From Ancylobacter rudongensis (GTDB taxonomy: Bacteria > Pseudomonadota > Alphaproteobacteria > Rhizobiales > Xanthobacteraceae): 64,000 nt of DNA. The stretch covers positions 372,001 through 436,000 of the forward strand of contig NZ_FMTP01000001.1 in the NCBI RefSeq assembly GCF_900100155.1, in the 5' to 3' direction. Shown piece after piece: positions 20,092-29,290 of the stretch. Positions within the stretch are counted from its first letter, which is position 1. Each line of letters begins with the position of its first letter. The notes beneath the pieces are model-generated. The model worked only from the letters and a program-made list of their open reading frames with translations, ran no database searches and was not told the origin of the DNA. The translations under genes were made by a program, and so were the position numbers.

Positions 20092-20940
20092 ATGAATATT
20101 CTGTCGATCCAGTCCTGGGTGGCCTATGGGCATGTGGGGAACGCCTCCGCGATGTTCCCCATGCAGCGCTTGGGCCATGAGGTGTGGGGCCTGCACACGG
20201 TGCAGTTCTCCAACCACACCGGCTATGGCGCCTGGCGCGGCGAGGTGTTCGGCGCCGAGCTGATCCGCGAGCTGGTCGGGGGGCTGGAGGACCGCAATGT
20301 CCTGCCGCGCTGCGATGGCGTGCTGTCGGGCTATATGGGCGCGGCCGAGATCGGCGACGCCATTCTCGACACGGTCGGCCGGGTGAAGGCCGCCAATGCC
20401 GAGGCGCATTATTGCTGCGACCCGGTGATCGGCGATGTCGGGCGCGGCGTGTTCGTGCGGCCGGGCATTCCCGAATTCATGCGCGAGCGCGCCGTGCCGG
20501 CCGCCGATCTCATCACCCCCAACCAGTTCGAGCTGGACTATCTCTCCGGGCGCTCCTCCTCGACGCTGGCCGGGGCGGCGGCGGCCTGCGACGCGGTGCA
20601 CGCCACCGGGCCGCGCGTCATCATGGTCACCAGCCTGCACACCGAGGACACGCCGGACGATTCGATCGATCTGATGGCCTCCGGGCCGGACGGGCGGTTC
20701 CGGCTGCGCACGCCCAAGCTCGACATTTCGGTGAACGGGGCGGGCGATGCCATCGCGGCGCTGTTCTTCGTGCACTGGAAAGCCACCCATTCCACCGCCG
20801 AGGCGCTCTCCAAGGCGGCGTCCTCCGCCTATGGCCTGCTGGCCCGGACGGCGGCGGCGGGATCGCGCGAGATCCTCACCGTCGCCGCGCAGGATGAATT
20901 CGTCACCCCGTCCCGCCTGTTCACGCCGGAGAAGATCTGA
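20092..20940 (+). CDS. pdxY: Pyridoxal kinase
   Basis: A 282-residue ribokinase-fold enzyme that phosphorylates pyridoxal to PLP for B6 salvage. Diagnostic features are the start [17 protein letters not shown], the SGYMG and CDPVIGD motifs, [10 protein letters not shown], and the catalytic [11 protein letters not shown] near residue 220. It is followed after four bases by phzF, so the two are probably cotranscribed. The start at 20092 is the first ATG of the conserved N-terminus. Confidence 0.93.
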   Translation: MNILSIQSWVAYGHVGNASAMFPMQRLGHEVWGLHTVQFSNHTGYGAWRGEVFGAELIRELVGGLEDRNVLPRCDGVLSGYMGAAEIGDAILDTVGRVKAANAEAHYCCDPVIGDVGRGVFVRPGIPEFMRERAVPAADLITPNQFELDYLSGRSSSTLAGAAAACDAVHATGPRVIMVTSLHTEDTPDDSIDLMASGPDGRFRLRTPKLDISVNGAGDAIAALFFVHWKATHSTAEALSKAASSAYGLLARTAAAGSREILTVAAQDEFVTPSRLFTPEKI

Positions 20941-20944
20941 CCCC

Positions 20945-21841
20945 ATGGCCCGCCGCTTCGTTGTGCTCGACGTCTTCACCGACCGGACGCTCTCCGGCAA
21001 CCCGCTGGCCGTCGTGCTCGATACGGAGGGGCTCGACGGCAACCACATGCAGGCGATAACCCGCGAGTTCAATCTCTCCGAGACGGTGTTCGTACTGCCG
21101 CCGCAGGAAGAGGAAAACCGCGCCCGGCTGCGCATCTTCACCACCAGCCACGAACTGCCCTTTGCCGGCCACCCGACGGTGGGCGCGGCGGTGCTGCTGG
21201 CGCTGCGCGAGGGGGTGACCACAACCGACGATTTCGTGCTGGAGGAAAATGTCGGGCCGGTTGCCTGCCATGTCTCGATCAAGGGGGAGCGTTCCGGCAG
21301 CGCCACCTTCACCGTGCCCCGCATTCCGGAAATCCTCGACGACGCGCCGATGAGCCGGGAAGCCTGCGCCCAGGCGCTCGGCCTCGACACCGCCGATATC
21401 GGCTTCGACGGCTACGGGCCGGTGATCGCCTCGGCCGGCGTGCCCTTTGTCTGCGTGCCGCTGGCCTCGCGCTCGGCGCTGGCCCGCATCAGCCCCAGCG
21501 CGGCGCGGCTGATCTCCACCTTCGGCGGCGGCGCCGATTCCGTCTATGTGTTCTGCCGCGACGAGGATGGCGAGGGCGATTTCCGCGCCCGCATGTTCGC
21601 CGCCAATATGGGCATCGACGAGGACCCGGCGACCGGCTCGGCCGCCGCCTCGCTGGCCGCGGTACTGCTGGCCGGCGAGCAGCCGGGCGAGGGCTTCCAC
21701 GCCTATGACATCCTGCAGGGCGTCGAGATGGGGCGGCCCAGCCTGGTGCGTCTCGGCCTGCAGGTGGAGGGTGGCGCGCTCACCGCCGTCACCATTGGCG
21801 GCGGCGCGGTCATCGTTTCCGAAGGCGTGCTGTATGTCTGA
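20945..21841 (+). CDS. PhzF-family isomerase-like protein
   Basis: A 298-residue PhzF/YddE-type protein of the diaminopimelate epimerase fold. Catalytic Glu46 lies in FNLSETVFV; other marks are FTTSHELPFAGHPTVGAA and DEDPATGSAAASLAAVLL. PhzF itself isomerises a phenazine precursor, but no phenazine genes are present, so the substrate is unknown. The start ATG lies four bases after pdxY. A NUDIX-like gene follows after 27 bases, giving a three-gene unit. Confidence 0.88.
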   Translation: MARRFVVLDVFTDRTLSGNPLAVVLDTEGLDGNHMQAITREFNLSETVFVLPPQEEENRARLRIFTTSHELPFAGHPTVGAAVLLALREGVTTTDDFVLEENVGPVACHVSIKGERSGSATFTVPRIPEILDDAPMSREACAQALGLDTADIGFDGYGPVIASAGVPFVCVPLASRSALARISPSAARLISTFGGGADSVYVFCRDEDGEGDFRARMFAANMGIDEDPATGSAAASLAAVLLAGEQPGEGFHAYDILQGVEMGRPSLVRLGLQVEGGALTAVTIGGGAVIVSEGVLYV

Positions 21842-21868
21842 TCCGCTGGCCGGGCGCGCGGCGGGCCG

Positions 21869-22615
21869 GTGAGCATGGTGCCGGGCGACGGGCTGACGCT
21901 GGTGGTGCTCGACCAGATCGAGGCGCGGCTGGCACCCGCCCCGCTGGCGCTCTCAGCCGAGGAGCGTGGGGCGATCGACGCCTATTTCGCCGCCCGGCAG
22001 GCGGCGAATCCGGATTTGTGGAACGGCCGCGTGCTGCTTCTCGGCGCGCATCGCTTCGAGGAGCGCCGGCTGGTCGCGCAGTATGGCGAGGCCGACTATG
22101 CCGCGCTGCTGTGGCTGCTGGCGGGCGAGCGCGCGCACCCGTTTCTGCGCGCCTCCTTCGCCATGGGAGCGCTGCGCGGCGCCGATGGCGGCTTCGTGAT
22201 GATCCGCATGGCGCAATGGACCGCCAATGCCGGCCGCATCTATTTCGCCGCCGGCACGCCCGACCTGTCCGACATCGCCCCGGACGGCAGCGTCGATCTC
22301 GAAGGCAGCGTGCGGCGCGAACTGGCCGAGGAGACCGGCCTCACCGACGACGACATCACCCTCGCGCCCGGCTGGACGGCGCTGCACGATGCGCGCCGGG
22401 TGGCGCTGCTGCGCGAGGTGCGCGCGGGCGAGGAGGCGGAGGCGCTCGCCGCCCGCATCCGCCGCTTCGGCGCGGGCGAGCACCGGCCGGAATTCGACGA
22501 GGTGCGGGTGGTGCGCGGCCCGCAGGACCTTGCCGAGGGCATGTCGCCCCTCATCCGCCGCTATCTCGCCCATGCTTGGGAACAGGACTGGGGACAGGGT
22601 AGAATGACGCCGTGA
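21869..22615 (+). CDS. NUDIX-superfamily hydrolase with degenerate box
   Basis: A 248-residue protein with the second half of a NUDIX box intact: RELAEETGL, where the Glu pair binds metal. The first half is weak: the expected Gly-x5-Glu-x7 spacing is not found upstream (PDGSVDLEGSVRRE). The N-terminal 120 residues (LLLGAHRFEERRLVAQYG, FMIRMAQWTANAGRIYFAAG) resemble proteins annotated as NUDIX hydrolases of unknown substrate in alphaproteobacteria. GTG at 21869 and ATG at 21875 are both possible starts. Confidence 0.75.
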   Translation: MSMVPGDGLTLVVLDQIEARLAPAPLALSAEERGAIDAYFAARQAANPDLWNGRVLLLGAHRFEERRLVAQYGEADYAALLWLLAGERAHPFLRASFAMGALRGADGGFVMIRMAQWTANAGRIYFAAGTPDLSDIAPDGSVDLEGSVRRELAEETGLTDDDITLAPGWTALHDARRVALLREVRAGEEAEALAARIRRFGAGEHRPEFDEVRVVRGPQDLAEGMSPLIRRYLAHAWEQDWGQGRMTP

Positions 22616-22722
22616 CTTTTCGGACCAGTCAGTTCGAAAATGGCATGACACTCGCATAAGCGGGGGCAATCGCGGCGCTGCGCTTGGGTGGGCCGCCAGT
22701 GCTTTTTCGGGGAGAACAGGAA

Positions 22723-23763
22723 ATGCTGCGCAAGTCGTCTGGGAGCCTGCCGCTTTTTTCATCAGGCGTGCTCGATCGGCGGCAGTTGCTGGCCCTCGGC
22801 GCGGGCGCTCTCGCCCTCACCGTGGCCGGCCGCGAGGCCTTCGCCGCCGGCAAGGCCAAGCCGATCAAGGTGGCCGCCATCTATACCGTGCCGGTGGAGC
22901 AGCAATGGGTCTCGCGCATCCACAAGGCGCTGAAGGCCGCCGAGGCGCGCGGCGACATCACCTACAAATTCTCCGAGAACGTCGCCAACACCGATTATGA
23001 GCGGGTGATGCGCCAGTACTCGGAAGAGGGGGCGGACCTGGTGGTGGGCGAAGTGTTCGCGGTCGAGCGCCCGGCCCGCAAGGTCGCCGCCGATTACCCG
23101 AAGACCGCCTATCTCATGGGCTCGTCCTTCGGCCCGACCAAGCCGAACTTCTCGGTGTTCGACAATTTCATCCATGAGCCGTCTTTCCTCACCGGCATGG
23201 TGGCGGGCAAGGCGACCAAGTCGAACGTCATCGGCCTCGTCGGCGGCTACGCCATTCCGGAAGTGAACCGGCTGATGCAGGCCTTCATGGAAGGCGCGGT
23301 CTCGGTGAACCCGAACGTCAAGTTCATCGTCACCTTCATCAACTCCTGGTACGACCCGCCCAAGGCCAAGGAGGCCGCCTTCGCCCAGATCGACAAGGGC
23401 GCGGACGTGCTCTACGCCGAGCGCTTCGGCGTCTCCGACGCCGCCAAGGAGCGCGGCGTCAAGGCGATCGGCAACGTCATCGACACATCAGCCCAGTATC
23501 CCGGCACGATCATCGCCTCAGCGCTGTGGCAGATGGAGCCGACCATCGACAAGGCGATCAAGGAAGTGATGGACGGCACCTTCGTCGCGGCTGATTACGG
23601 CCCCTACAGCTACATGGCCGAAGGCGGCGCCAGCCTTGCCCCGCTCGACCCCAAGCTGGTGCCGCCCGAGGTTATCGAGATGGTGCTGGTGAAGGAAAAG
23701 GAGATCAAGGACGGTCTCTTCCGCGTCAACGTCAATGATGGCGAGCCCAAATCGACGCTGTGA
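22723..23763 (+). CDS. BMP-family ABC transporter substrate-binding protein
   Basis: A 346-residue periplasmic binding protein of the basic membrane protein (BMP/PnrA) family that captures nucleosides or related bases. A twin-arginine signal (DRRQLLALGAGALALTVAG, Arg19-Arg20) is followed by the mature protein from about residue 45. Family marks are KVAAIYTVPVEQQWV, ERVMRQYSEEGADLVVGE and NPNVKFIVTFINSWYDPPKAKEAA. The ATG at 22723 was preferred over an upstream in-frame GTG, since AGG precedes it at 22718-22720. It heads the operon that ends in a cytosine-deaminase-like gene, which suggests a pyrimidine or purine base as ligand. Confidence 0.9.
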   Translation: MLRKSSGSLPLFSSGVLDRRQLLALGAGALALTVAGREAFAAGKAKPIKVAAIYTVPVEQQWVSRIHKALKAAEARGDITYKFSENVANTDYERVMRQYSEEGADLVVGEVFAVERPARKVAADYPKTAYLMGSSFGPTKPNFSVFDNFIHEPSFLTGMVAGKATKSNVIGLVGGYAIPEVNRLMQAFMEGAVSVNPNVKFIVTFINSWYDPPKAKEAAFAQIDKGADVLYAERFGVSDAAKERGVKAIGNVIDTSAQYPGTIIASALWQMEPTIDKAIKEVMDGTFVAADYGPYSYMAEGGASLAPLDPKLVPPEVIEMVLVKEKEIKDGLFRVNVNDGEPKSTL

Positions 23764-23836
23764 TGTCCTTCGTGCCGCCGCTGGCGTCCGGGATGGCCAA
23801 AGGGCCGATCCTGGGTCGCCTGGCTGCCCTCTTCCT

Positions 23837-23920
23837 CCCTCATCCCCGGGCTTGACCCGGGGATCCAGGGGACCGGGTGGGCATCCCCACTGGGTGCCCG
23901 GGTCAAGCCCGGGCATGAGG
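23837..23920. repeat. Large inverted repeat with CCCGGGCTTGACCCGGG core
   Basis: The arms CCCTCATCCCCGGGCTTGAC and its mirror (ending GGGCATGAGG) enclose two hairpins, 23844-23862 and 23896-23914. The CCCGGG-CTTGA-CCCGGG core is a frequent alphaproteobacterial intergenic palindrome type. It lies between the binding-protein and ATPase genes of an operon; a related fragment occurs near 25800-25820. Confidence 0.8.
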
Positions 23921-23958
23921 GCCCGTCAGCAGGGCCGCTTTCCTCACATGGACGCTCC

Positions 23959-25506
23959 ATGCACCCTGATCCCCGCCCGCTCGTCCTCTCGCTCAAGGGC
24001 ATCACCAAGCGCTTCGGGGCGCTGACGGCGAACGACCATATCGACCTCGACGTGCGGGCCGGCGAGATCGTGGCGCTGCTGGGCGAGAATGGCGCGGGCA
24101 AGACCACGCTGATGAGCATCCTGTTCGGCCATTACATCGCCGATGAGGGCAGCGTCTTCATCGCCGGCGCCGACGGGCAGCTCAGCCCGCTGCCGGGCGG
24201 CTCGGCGCAGGCGGCGCTGGCGGCCGGCATCGGCATGGTGCACCAGCATTTCGCCCTGGCGGAAAACCTCACCGGCTTCGAGAACATCGTGCTCGGCACG
24301 CAATCGCTGTGGAGCCTGCGCCCGAGGGGGCGCGGGGCGCGCGACAAGATCGTCCGGCTGATGGAGGAGAGCGGTCTCGCGGTCGACCTCGACGTGCCGG
24401 TGGCGCGGCTCTCGGTGGGCGAGCAGCAGCGCATCGAAATCCTCAAAGCGCTCTATCGCGACGTGCGGGTGCTGATCCTCGACGAGCCGACCGCTGTGCT
24501 CACCCCGCAGGAGGCGGACAGCCTCGCCGCCACGGTGCGGGCGCTGGCGGGGAAGGGGCTGGCGGTGATTTTCATCAGTCACAAACTGCACGAGGTGCTG
24601 GCGCTGTGCGGGCGGGTCGTGGTGCTGCGCGGCGGCGCCAAGGTTGCCGACCGGCCGACCGCCGGCGCCGACCGCGCGACCCTTGCCGAACTGATGGTCG
24701 GCCGCGCCATTCCCGCCCGCGAACGCCCGCGCTCCACCCCCGGGGCGGCGGTGCTGAGCCTACGCGGGGTGAGCGTCGGCGCGCCCTCGCAGCGCGACCG
24801 GCTGGAAGGCGCCGATCTTGATGTGCGCGGCGGCGAGATCGTCGGCATTGCCGGCGTTTCCGGCAACGGGCAGGGGGCGCTCGCGGCGCTGGTCGCGGGG
24901 CTCGCCGCGCCCCGGGCCGGGGAGGCGACGATCGACGGCAGGCGGCTCGCCGCCGCCGATCCGGCCGGGCGCGTCGCCGCCCAGGTCGGCCGCATTCCGG
25001 AAGACCGCCACCGCGACGGCACCATTGGCGCGCTCAGCGTGGCGGAGAATTTCGTGCTGGAAACCATCGCCGCGCCGGAGAACCAGCGCGCCGGGCTGAT
25101 CCGCCGCGCCGCCATCCGCGCCCGGGCGGCGGAGGCGATCGCGGCCTATGATGTGCGCTGCCCCGGCCCGGACGCGGCGATCCGGGCGCTGTCGGGCGGC
25201 AATATGCAGAAGGTGGTGCTGGCGCGGGTGCTGGAGCGCGCGCCGAAGCTCGTGCTGGCGCACCAGCCGACGCGCGGCCTCGACATCGGCGCCACCACCG
25301 ACGTGCATCGCCGGCTGATCGCCGCGCGCGGGCGCGGGGCGGCGGTGCTGCTGATCTCCGAGGACCTCGACGAATTGTTCGCGCTCTCCGACCGCATCGC
25401 CGTGGTCCATGCCGGCCATTTGTCGGCGGCGATGGAGGCCGAGGGGCTGGATGTGCGCACGGTCGGGCTGATGATGGCTGGCCATGGCGCGGGGGAGGCG
25501 GCGTGA
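23959..25506 (+). CDS. BMP-type ABC transporter ATP-binding protein (two nucleotide-binding domains)
   Basis: A 515-residue ATPase with two fused ABC domains, like RbsA/YufO. Domain 1: Walker A GENGAGKTT at 42-50, signature LSVGEQQRIEILK at about 150, Walker B VLILDEPTAVL. Domain 2: a degenerate Walker A (GVSGNGQGALA) as is normal for this family, signature LSGGNMQKVVLA, and LVLAHQPTRGLD with Gln in place of the catalytic Glu, again typical. It powers uptake through the two permeases downstream. The upstream spacer holds a palindromic repeat. Confidence 0.93.
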   Translation: MHPDPRPLVLSLKGITKRFGALTANDHIDLDVRAGEIVALLGENGAGKTTLMSILFGHYIADEGSVFIAGADGQLSPLPGGSAQAALAAGIGMVHQHFALAENLTGFENIVLGTQSLWSLRPRGRGARDKIVRLMEESGLAVDLDVPVARLSVGEQQRIEILKALYRDVRVLILDEPTAVLTPQEADSLAATVRALAGKGLAVIFISHKLHEVLALCGRVVVLRGGAKVADRPTAGADRATLAELMVGRAIPARERPRSTPGAAVLSLRGVSVGAPSQRDRLEGADLDVRGGEIVGIAGVSGNGQGALAALVAGLAAPRAGEATIDGRRLAAADPAGRVAAQVGRIPEDRHRDGTIGALSVAENFVLETIAAPENQRAGLIRRAAIRARAAEAIAAYDVRCPGPDAAIRALSGGNMQKVVLARVLERAPKLVLAHQPTRGLDIGATTDVHRRLIAARGRGAAVLLISEDLDELFALSDRIAVVHAGHLSAAMEAEGLDVRTVGLMMAGHGAGEAA

Positions 25507-25864
25507 TGAAGCGTGCTGACAACCCACATCCTTCGAGGCTCGCTGCGCTCGCGCCTCAGGATGACGTTTCTCTCCCCGCGCGCCGTCATCCTGAGGGGCC
25601 CGGCAAAGTCGGGCCTCGAAGGATGGGCGGTGCGGAGCGCCCCTCACCCCAACCCTCTCCCCGACGGGGAGAGGGAGAAGACGGGGTTTTGTTCGGGCGC
25701 ACCCCGCCTCACCTCTCCCCGTCGGGGCGAGGTCGGCCCAAAGGGCCGGGTGAGGGGGCGCCGCCGCGCGGGGCCTGTCGTCTCAGAACAACAGCTTTTA
25801 TGCCCGGGCTTGCCCCGGGGCTGTCGTCGCTAAGGCAGCTGGAATCGCAGTCCGGAGCCTGCGC
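25507..25864. repeat. 358-bp spacer filled by mosaic palindromic repeats
   Basis: No gene is seen. It contains, in order: a 97-bp inverted repeat (25528-25624) with arms ATCCTTCGAGGC...GCCTCAGGATGACG and their reverse, related to 38669-38757; the CCCCTCACCCC...GGGGAGAGGGAG element (25640-25680); its inverted relative (25707-25757); and a CCCGGGCTTGCCCCGGG palindrome near 25802. It separates the ATPase and first permease of one operon. Confidence 0.8.
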
Positions 25865-26932
25865 ATGATCCGCTTCGTGCCCCGCGCCCGCACCCCGGTC
25901 TGGCTGAGCGTCGCCGTCTCCATCGGTGCCGGGCTGGCGGCGCTGGCGCTCACCGCCATTCCGCTCGCGCTCACCGGCGCGCCCGTCTTCACCGCCTTCG
26001 CGCTGATGGCGCAGGGGGCGGCGGGCAGTGGCTTCGCGCTGGCGGAGACGCTGACGCGGGCGACGCCGCTGATCTTCACCGGGCTGGCCGCCGCCGTCGC
26101 CTTCCGCGCCAAGCTCTGGAACATCGGCGCCGAGGGCCAGCTCTATGCCGGCGCGCTCGCCACCGTGGCGCTGGGCGCCGGGCTGATCGAGGCGCCGCCC
26201 TATGTGCTGGTGCCGCTGGTGCTGATCGGCGCCGCGCTCGCCGGGGCGGTGCTGCTGCTGGTGCCGGTGCTGTTCAAGACCCGCTTCGGCGCCGACGAGG
26301 TGGTGGTGACGCTGCTGCTCAATTTCATCGTCCTGCTCTTCGTGCAGATGATGCTGGAAGGGCCGATGAAGGACGAGATGGCGCTCGGCTGGCCGCAATC
26401 GGCGCCGATGCTGGATGAGGCGACGCTGCCCAAGCTGGTGACGGGCTGGCGGCTGCATTGGGGCCTCGTCCTGGCCGTCCTTGCCGCCGTGCTGCTGCAC
26501 GTCTTCATCACCCGCACCGTCTGGGGCTTCCGCATCCGCGCGGTCGGCGAGAATGCCCGCGCCGCCCGCTATGCCGGCCTGCCGGTGGGCAAGGCGATGG
26601 CGCTGGTCGGCCTCATCTCCGGCGGCCTTGCCGGGCTCGCCGGGGCGAGCGAGGTGGCGGGGCTGAAAGGCTACCTCACCGCCGACCTGTCGCCCGGCTT
26701 CGGCTATGCCGGCATCGTGGTGGCGACCTTGGCCAATCTCTCGCCGCTCGGCGTCATCCCGGCGGCGCTGTTCGTCGCCGGCGTGTTCGTCGGCGCGGAT
26801 TCGATGAGCCGGGCGATCGGCGTCTCCAACTACCTCGCCGATCTCGTCGTCGCCTTCGCCCTGCTCAGCGTGCTGGTGGGCGGGCTGCTGACGCGATTCC
26901 GCATCGTCTTCGTGCGCCGGGGGACCGCCTGA
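25865..26932 (+). CDS. BMP-type ABC transporter permease, first subunit
   Basis: A 355-residue integral membrane protein with about ten hydrophobic helices, of the BPD_transp_2 (LivHM-like) fold used by nucleoside ABC importers. Typical segments are RATPLIFTGLAAAVAFRAKLWNIGAEGQL, where the WNIGAEGQ is the family signature, and RAVGENARAARYAGL near the C-terminal EAA-like loop. It overlaps the second permease by one base (TGATG), so the two are translationally coupled. Confidence 0.92.
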   Translation: MIRFVPRARTPVWLSVAVSIGAGLAALALTAIPLALTGAPVFTAFALMAQGAAGSGFALAETLTRATPLIFTGLAAAVAFRAKLWNIGAEGQLYAGALATVALGAGLIEAPPYVLVPLVLIGAALAGAVLLLVPVLFKTRFGADEVVVTLLLNFIVLLFVQMMLEGPMKDEMALGWPQSAPMLDEATLPKLVTGWRLHWGLVLAVLAAVLLHVFITRTVWGFRIRAVGENARAARYAGLPVGKAMALVGLISGGLAGLAGASEVAGLKGYLTADLSPGFGYAGIVVATLANLSPLGVIPAALFVAGVFVGADSMSRAIGVSNYLADLVVAFALLSVLVGGLLTRFRIVFVRRGTA

Positions 26933-27876
26933 TGTGGGAGGCGCTGGATATTCTCACCCAGGCCAATTTCTGGGCCGCCACCATCCGCATCGCCACGCCG
27001 CTGATCTTCGGCGTGCTCGGCGCGCTGCTGTGCGAGCGGGCCGGCGTGCTCAATCTCGGCATTGAGGGCATCTTCGTTGCCGGGGCCATGTCCGGCTGGC
27101 TGGCGGTCTATCTCGGCCTGCCGCTCTGGGGCGGGGTGGCGGTCGCGGCCGGAGTGGGGGCGGCGTTCGGGTTGCTGCACGGCGTGCTCACCGTGCCGCT
27201 CGGCCTCTCCCAGCACGTCACCGGCATCGGGGTGACGCTGCTGGCAACGTCGATGGCCTATTTCGGCTACCGCGTCGCCTTCCCCAATGTGGCGACGCCG
27301 CCGCGCATCGAGGCCTTCGCCCCGCTCGACGTGCCGCTGATCGGCGATCTGCCCTTCATCGGGCCGATCCTCGCCCAGCAGACCGGCTTCACCGTGCTGG
27401 CCTTCGCCTGCGTCGGCGTGCTCGCCTTCGTACTCGCCCGCACGCCGCTCGGCCTCGCCTTGCGGGCGGTGGGCGACAATCCGGAGGCGGTGGAGGCGCA
27501 GGGGCTTTCCGTGGTGGCGCTGCGCATCGGCGCTGTGATGGCCGGCTCGGCGCTGATGGCGCTGGGCGGGGCGTTCCTGACGCTCTCGGCGTTCAACGCC
27601 TTCTATTTCGGCATGATCAACGGGCGCGGCTGGGTGTGCATCGCGCTCACCGTCTTCGCCTCCTGGCGGCCGGGCAAGGCGCTGCTCGGGGCGCTGCTGT
27701 TCGGCGCGCTCGACGCCTACCAGCTGCGCATCCAGACCATTGCCGGCGGCGTGGTGCCGAGCCAGATCTTCCTGATGCTGCCCTATATCTTCTCGATTGC
27801 CGCGCTCGTGCTGGTCGCCCGCCGCGCGGATTATCCCCGCGCTCTGATGAAGCCGTATTTCAAGGGCCAAAGGTAG
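26932..27876 (+). CDS. BMP-type ABC transporter permease, second subunit
   Basis: A 314-residue polytopic membrane protein, the partner of the preceding permease. Signature segments are ATPLIFGVLGALLCERAGVL, NLGIEGIFVAGAM and RAVGDNPEAVEAQGLSV. The ATG at 26932 overlaps the upstream stop codon; the longer frame upstream is an artefact of the other gene. A cytosine-deaminase-like gene follows after 12 bases, ahead of which AAAGG could act as its ribosome-binding site. Confidence 0.92.
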   Translation: MWEALDILTQANFWAATIRIATPLIFGVLGALLCERAGVLNLGIEGIFVAGAMSGWLAVYLGLPLWGGVAVAAGVGAAFGLLHGVLTVPLGLSQHVTGIGVTLLATSMAYFGYRVAFPNVATPPRIEAFAPLDVPLIGDLPFIGPILAQQTGFTVLAFACVGVLAFVLARTPLGLALRAVGDNPEAVEAQGLSVVALRIGAVMAGSALMALGGAFLTLSAFNAFYFGMINGRGWVCIALTVFASWRPGKALLGALLFGALDAYQLRIQTIAGGVVPSQIFLMLPYIFSIAALVLVARRADYPRALMKPYFKGQR

Positions 27877-27888
27877 TCTGGAATCCCC

Positions 27889-29184
27889 ATGAGCATCGAT
27901 CTACTCGTGAAGAATGCGCGCCTGGCCGACGGGCGGGCGGGCATGGACATCGCCTGCGAGAGGGGCCGCATCCTGGCGGTCGAGCCGGGCATCGAGGCGG
28001 AGGCCGGGCGCGTCATCGAGGCGGATGGCAAGCTGGTGGCGCCGCCCTTCATCGACCCGCATTTCCACATGGACGCGACGCTCTCGCTCGGCCTGCCGCG
28101 CCTCAACGAGAGCGGCACGCTGCTGGAGGGCATCGCGCTGTGGGGCGAGCTGAAGCCGATCCTGACCCATGAGGCGGTGATCGAGCGGGCGCTGCGCTAT
28201 TGCGACCTCGCGGTCAGCCAGGGCCTGCTCGCCATCCGCAGCCATGTCGACATTTGCGACGACCGGCTGCTGGCGGTGGAAGCGCTGCTGGATGTGCGCG
28301 AAAAGGTGAAGGACTATATCGACCTCCAGCTCGTCGCCTTCCCGCAGGACGGCTATTACCGCTCGCCCGGTGCGGCGGCGAACCTGGTGCGCGCGCTCGA
28401 CATGGGTGTCGACGTCGTCGGCGGCATTCCGCATTTCGAGCGCACCATGGCGGACGGCGCCGCCTCGCTGAAGGCGCTGTGCGAGATCGCTGCCGCGCGC
28501 GGCCTGCGCGTCGACATCCACTGCGACGAGAGCGACGACCCGCTCTCGCGCCATATCGAGACGCTGGCCTATGAGACCCAGCGCTTCGGCCTGCAGGGCA
28601 GGGTGACGGGCTCGCACCTCACCTCCATGCATTCCATGGACAATTACTACGTCTCCAAGCTGATCCCGCTGATCGCCGAAGCCGGCGTCCACGCCATCGC
28701 CAATCCGCTGATCAACATCACCCTTCAGGGCCGGCACGACACCTACCCCAAGCGCCGTGGCATGACGCGGGTGCCGGAATTGCGGGCGGCCGGCGTCAAT
28801 GTCGCCTTCGGCCATGACTGCGTGATGGACCCCTGGTACTCGCTCGGCTCGGGCGACATGCTTGAGGTGGCGCATATGGCGCTGCATGTCGGCCAGATGA
28901 CCTCGCGCGAGGCGATGGGCTGGTGCTTCGAGGCGATCACCGCCAATTCGGCCAAGCTGATGGGGCTGGAAGGCTACGGAGTAGCGCCCGGCTGCAACGC
29001 CGATTTCGTGCTGCTGCAGGCGGCCGACCCGATCGAGGCGATCCGGCTGAAGGCCGCCCGCCTGTTCGTGGTGCGGCGCGGCCGGGTGATCGCCGAGGGC
29101 GCGCCGCGCGTCTCGGTGCTGGACCTGCCCGGCCGGCCGGGCCTGGTCGACCCGTCGGCCTATGCGCCGGCGGCGGGCGGTTAA
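27889..29184 (+). CDS. codA: Cytosine-deaminase-like amidohydrolase
   Basis: A 431-residue metal-dependent hydrolase clearly homologous to E. coli CodA over its full length. Metal ligands HFH (58-60), VAFPQDG (the Gln contacting cytosine), DIHCDESDD, SHLTSMHS and GHD (Asp310) are all in place, as is DPWY. The residue after the catalytic Asp, aspartate 314 in E. coli CodA, is Cys311 here (GHDCVMDPW). In E. coli, changes at that position alter substrate preference. The neighbouring BMP transporter likely imports the substrate. It may be a cytosine deaminase or a deaminase of a related base, so the gene symbol is provisional. Confidence 0.82.
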   Translation: MSIDLLVKNARLADGRAGMDIACERGRILAVEPGIEAEAGRVIEADGKLVAPPFIDPHFHMDATLSLGLPRLNESGTLLEGIALWGELKPILTHEAVIERALRYCDLAVSQGLLAIRSHVDICDDRLLAVEALLDVREKVKDYIDLQLVAFPQDGYYRSPGAAANLVRALDMGVDVVGGIPHFERTMADGAASLKALCEIAAARGLRVDIHCDESDDPLSRHIETLAYETQRFGLQGRVTGSHLTSMHSMDNYYVSKLIPLIAEAGVHAIANPLINITLQGRHDTYPKRRGMTRVPELRAAGVNVAFGHDCVMDPWYSLGSGDMLEVAHMALHVGQMTSREAMGWCFEAITANSAKLMGLEGYGVAPGCNADFVLLQAADPIEAIRLKAARLFVVRRGRVIAEGAPRVSVLDLPGRPGLVDPSAYAPAAGG

Positions 29185-29185
29185 C

Positions 29186-29280
29186 GTCATCCCGGACGGC
29201 CGGAACGGCCGATCCGGGATCGCTTGCCGCATCCTGTGTTGCGCGCGATCCCGGCTCTGCGCTGCGTTCGGCCGGAATGA
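29186..29280. repeat. Intergenic palindromic element
   Basis: GTCATCCCGGACGGCC followed by a mirror GGCCGATCCGGGAT (hairpin 29189-29220), then GCGATCCCGGCTCTGC and a distal GCCGGAATGAGG end. It fills the convergent spacer and belongs to the same TCCCGGA/CCGGAATGAC family as 2976-3007 and 30206-30271. Confidence 0.65.
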
Positions 29281-29290
29281 GGCTTGCCTT

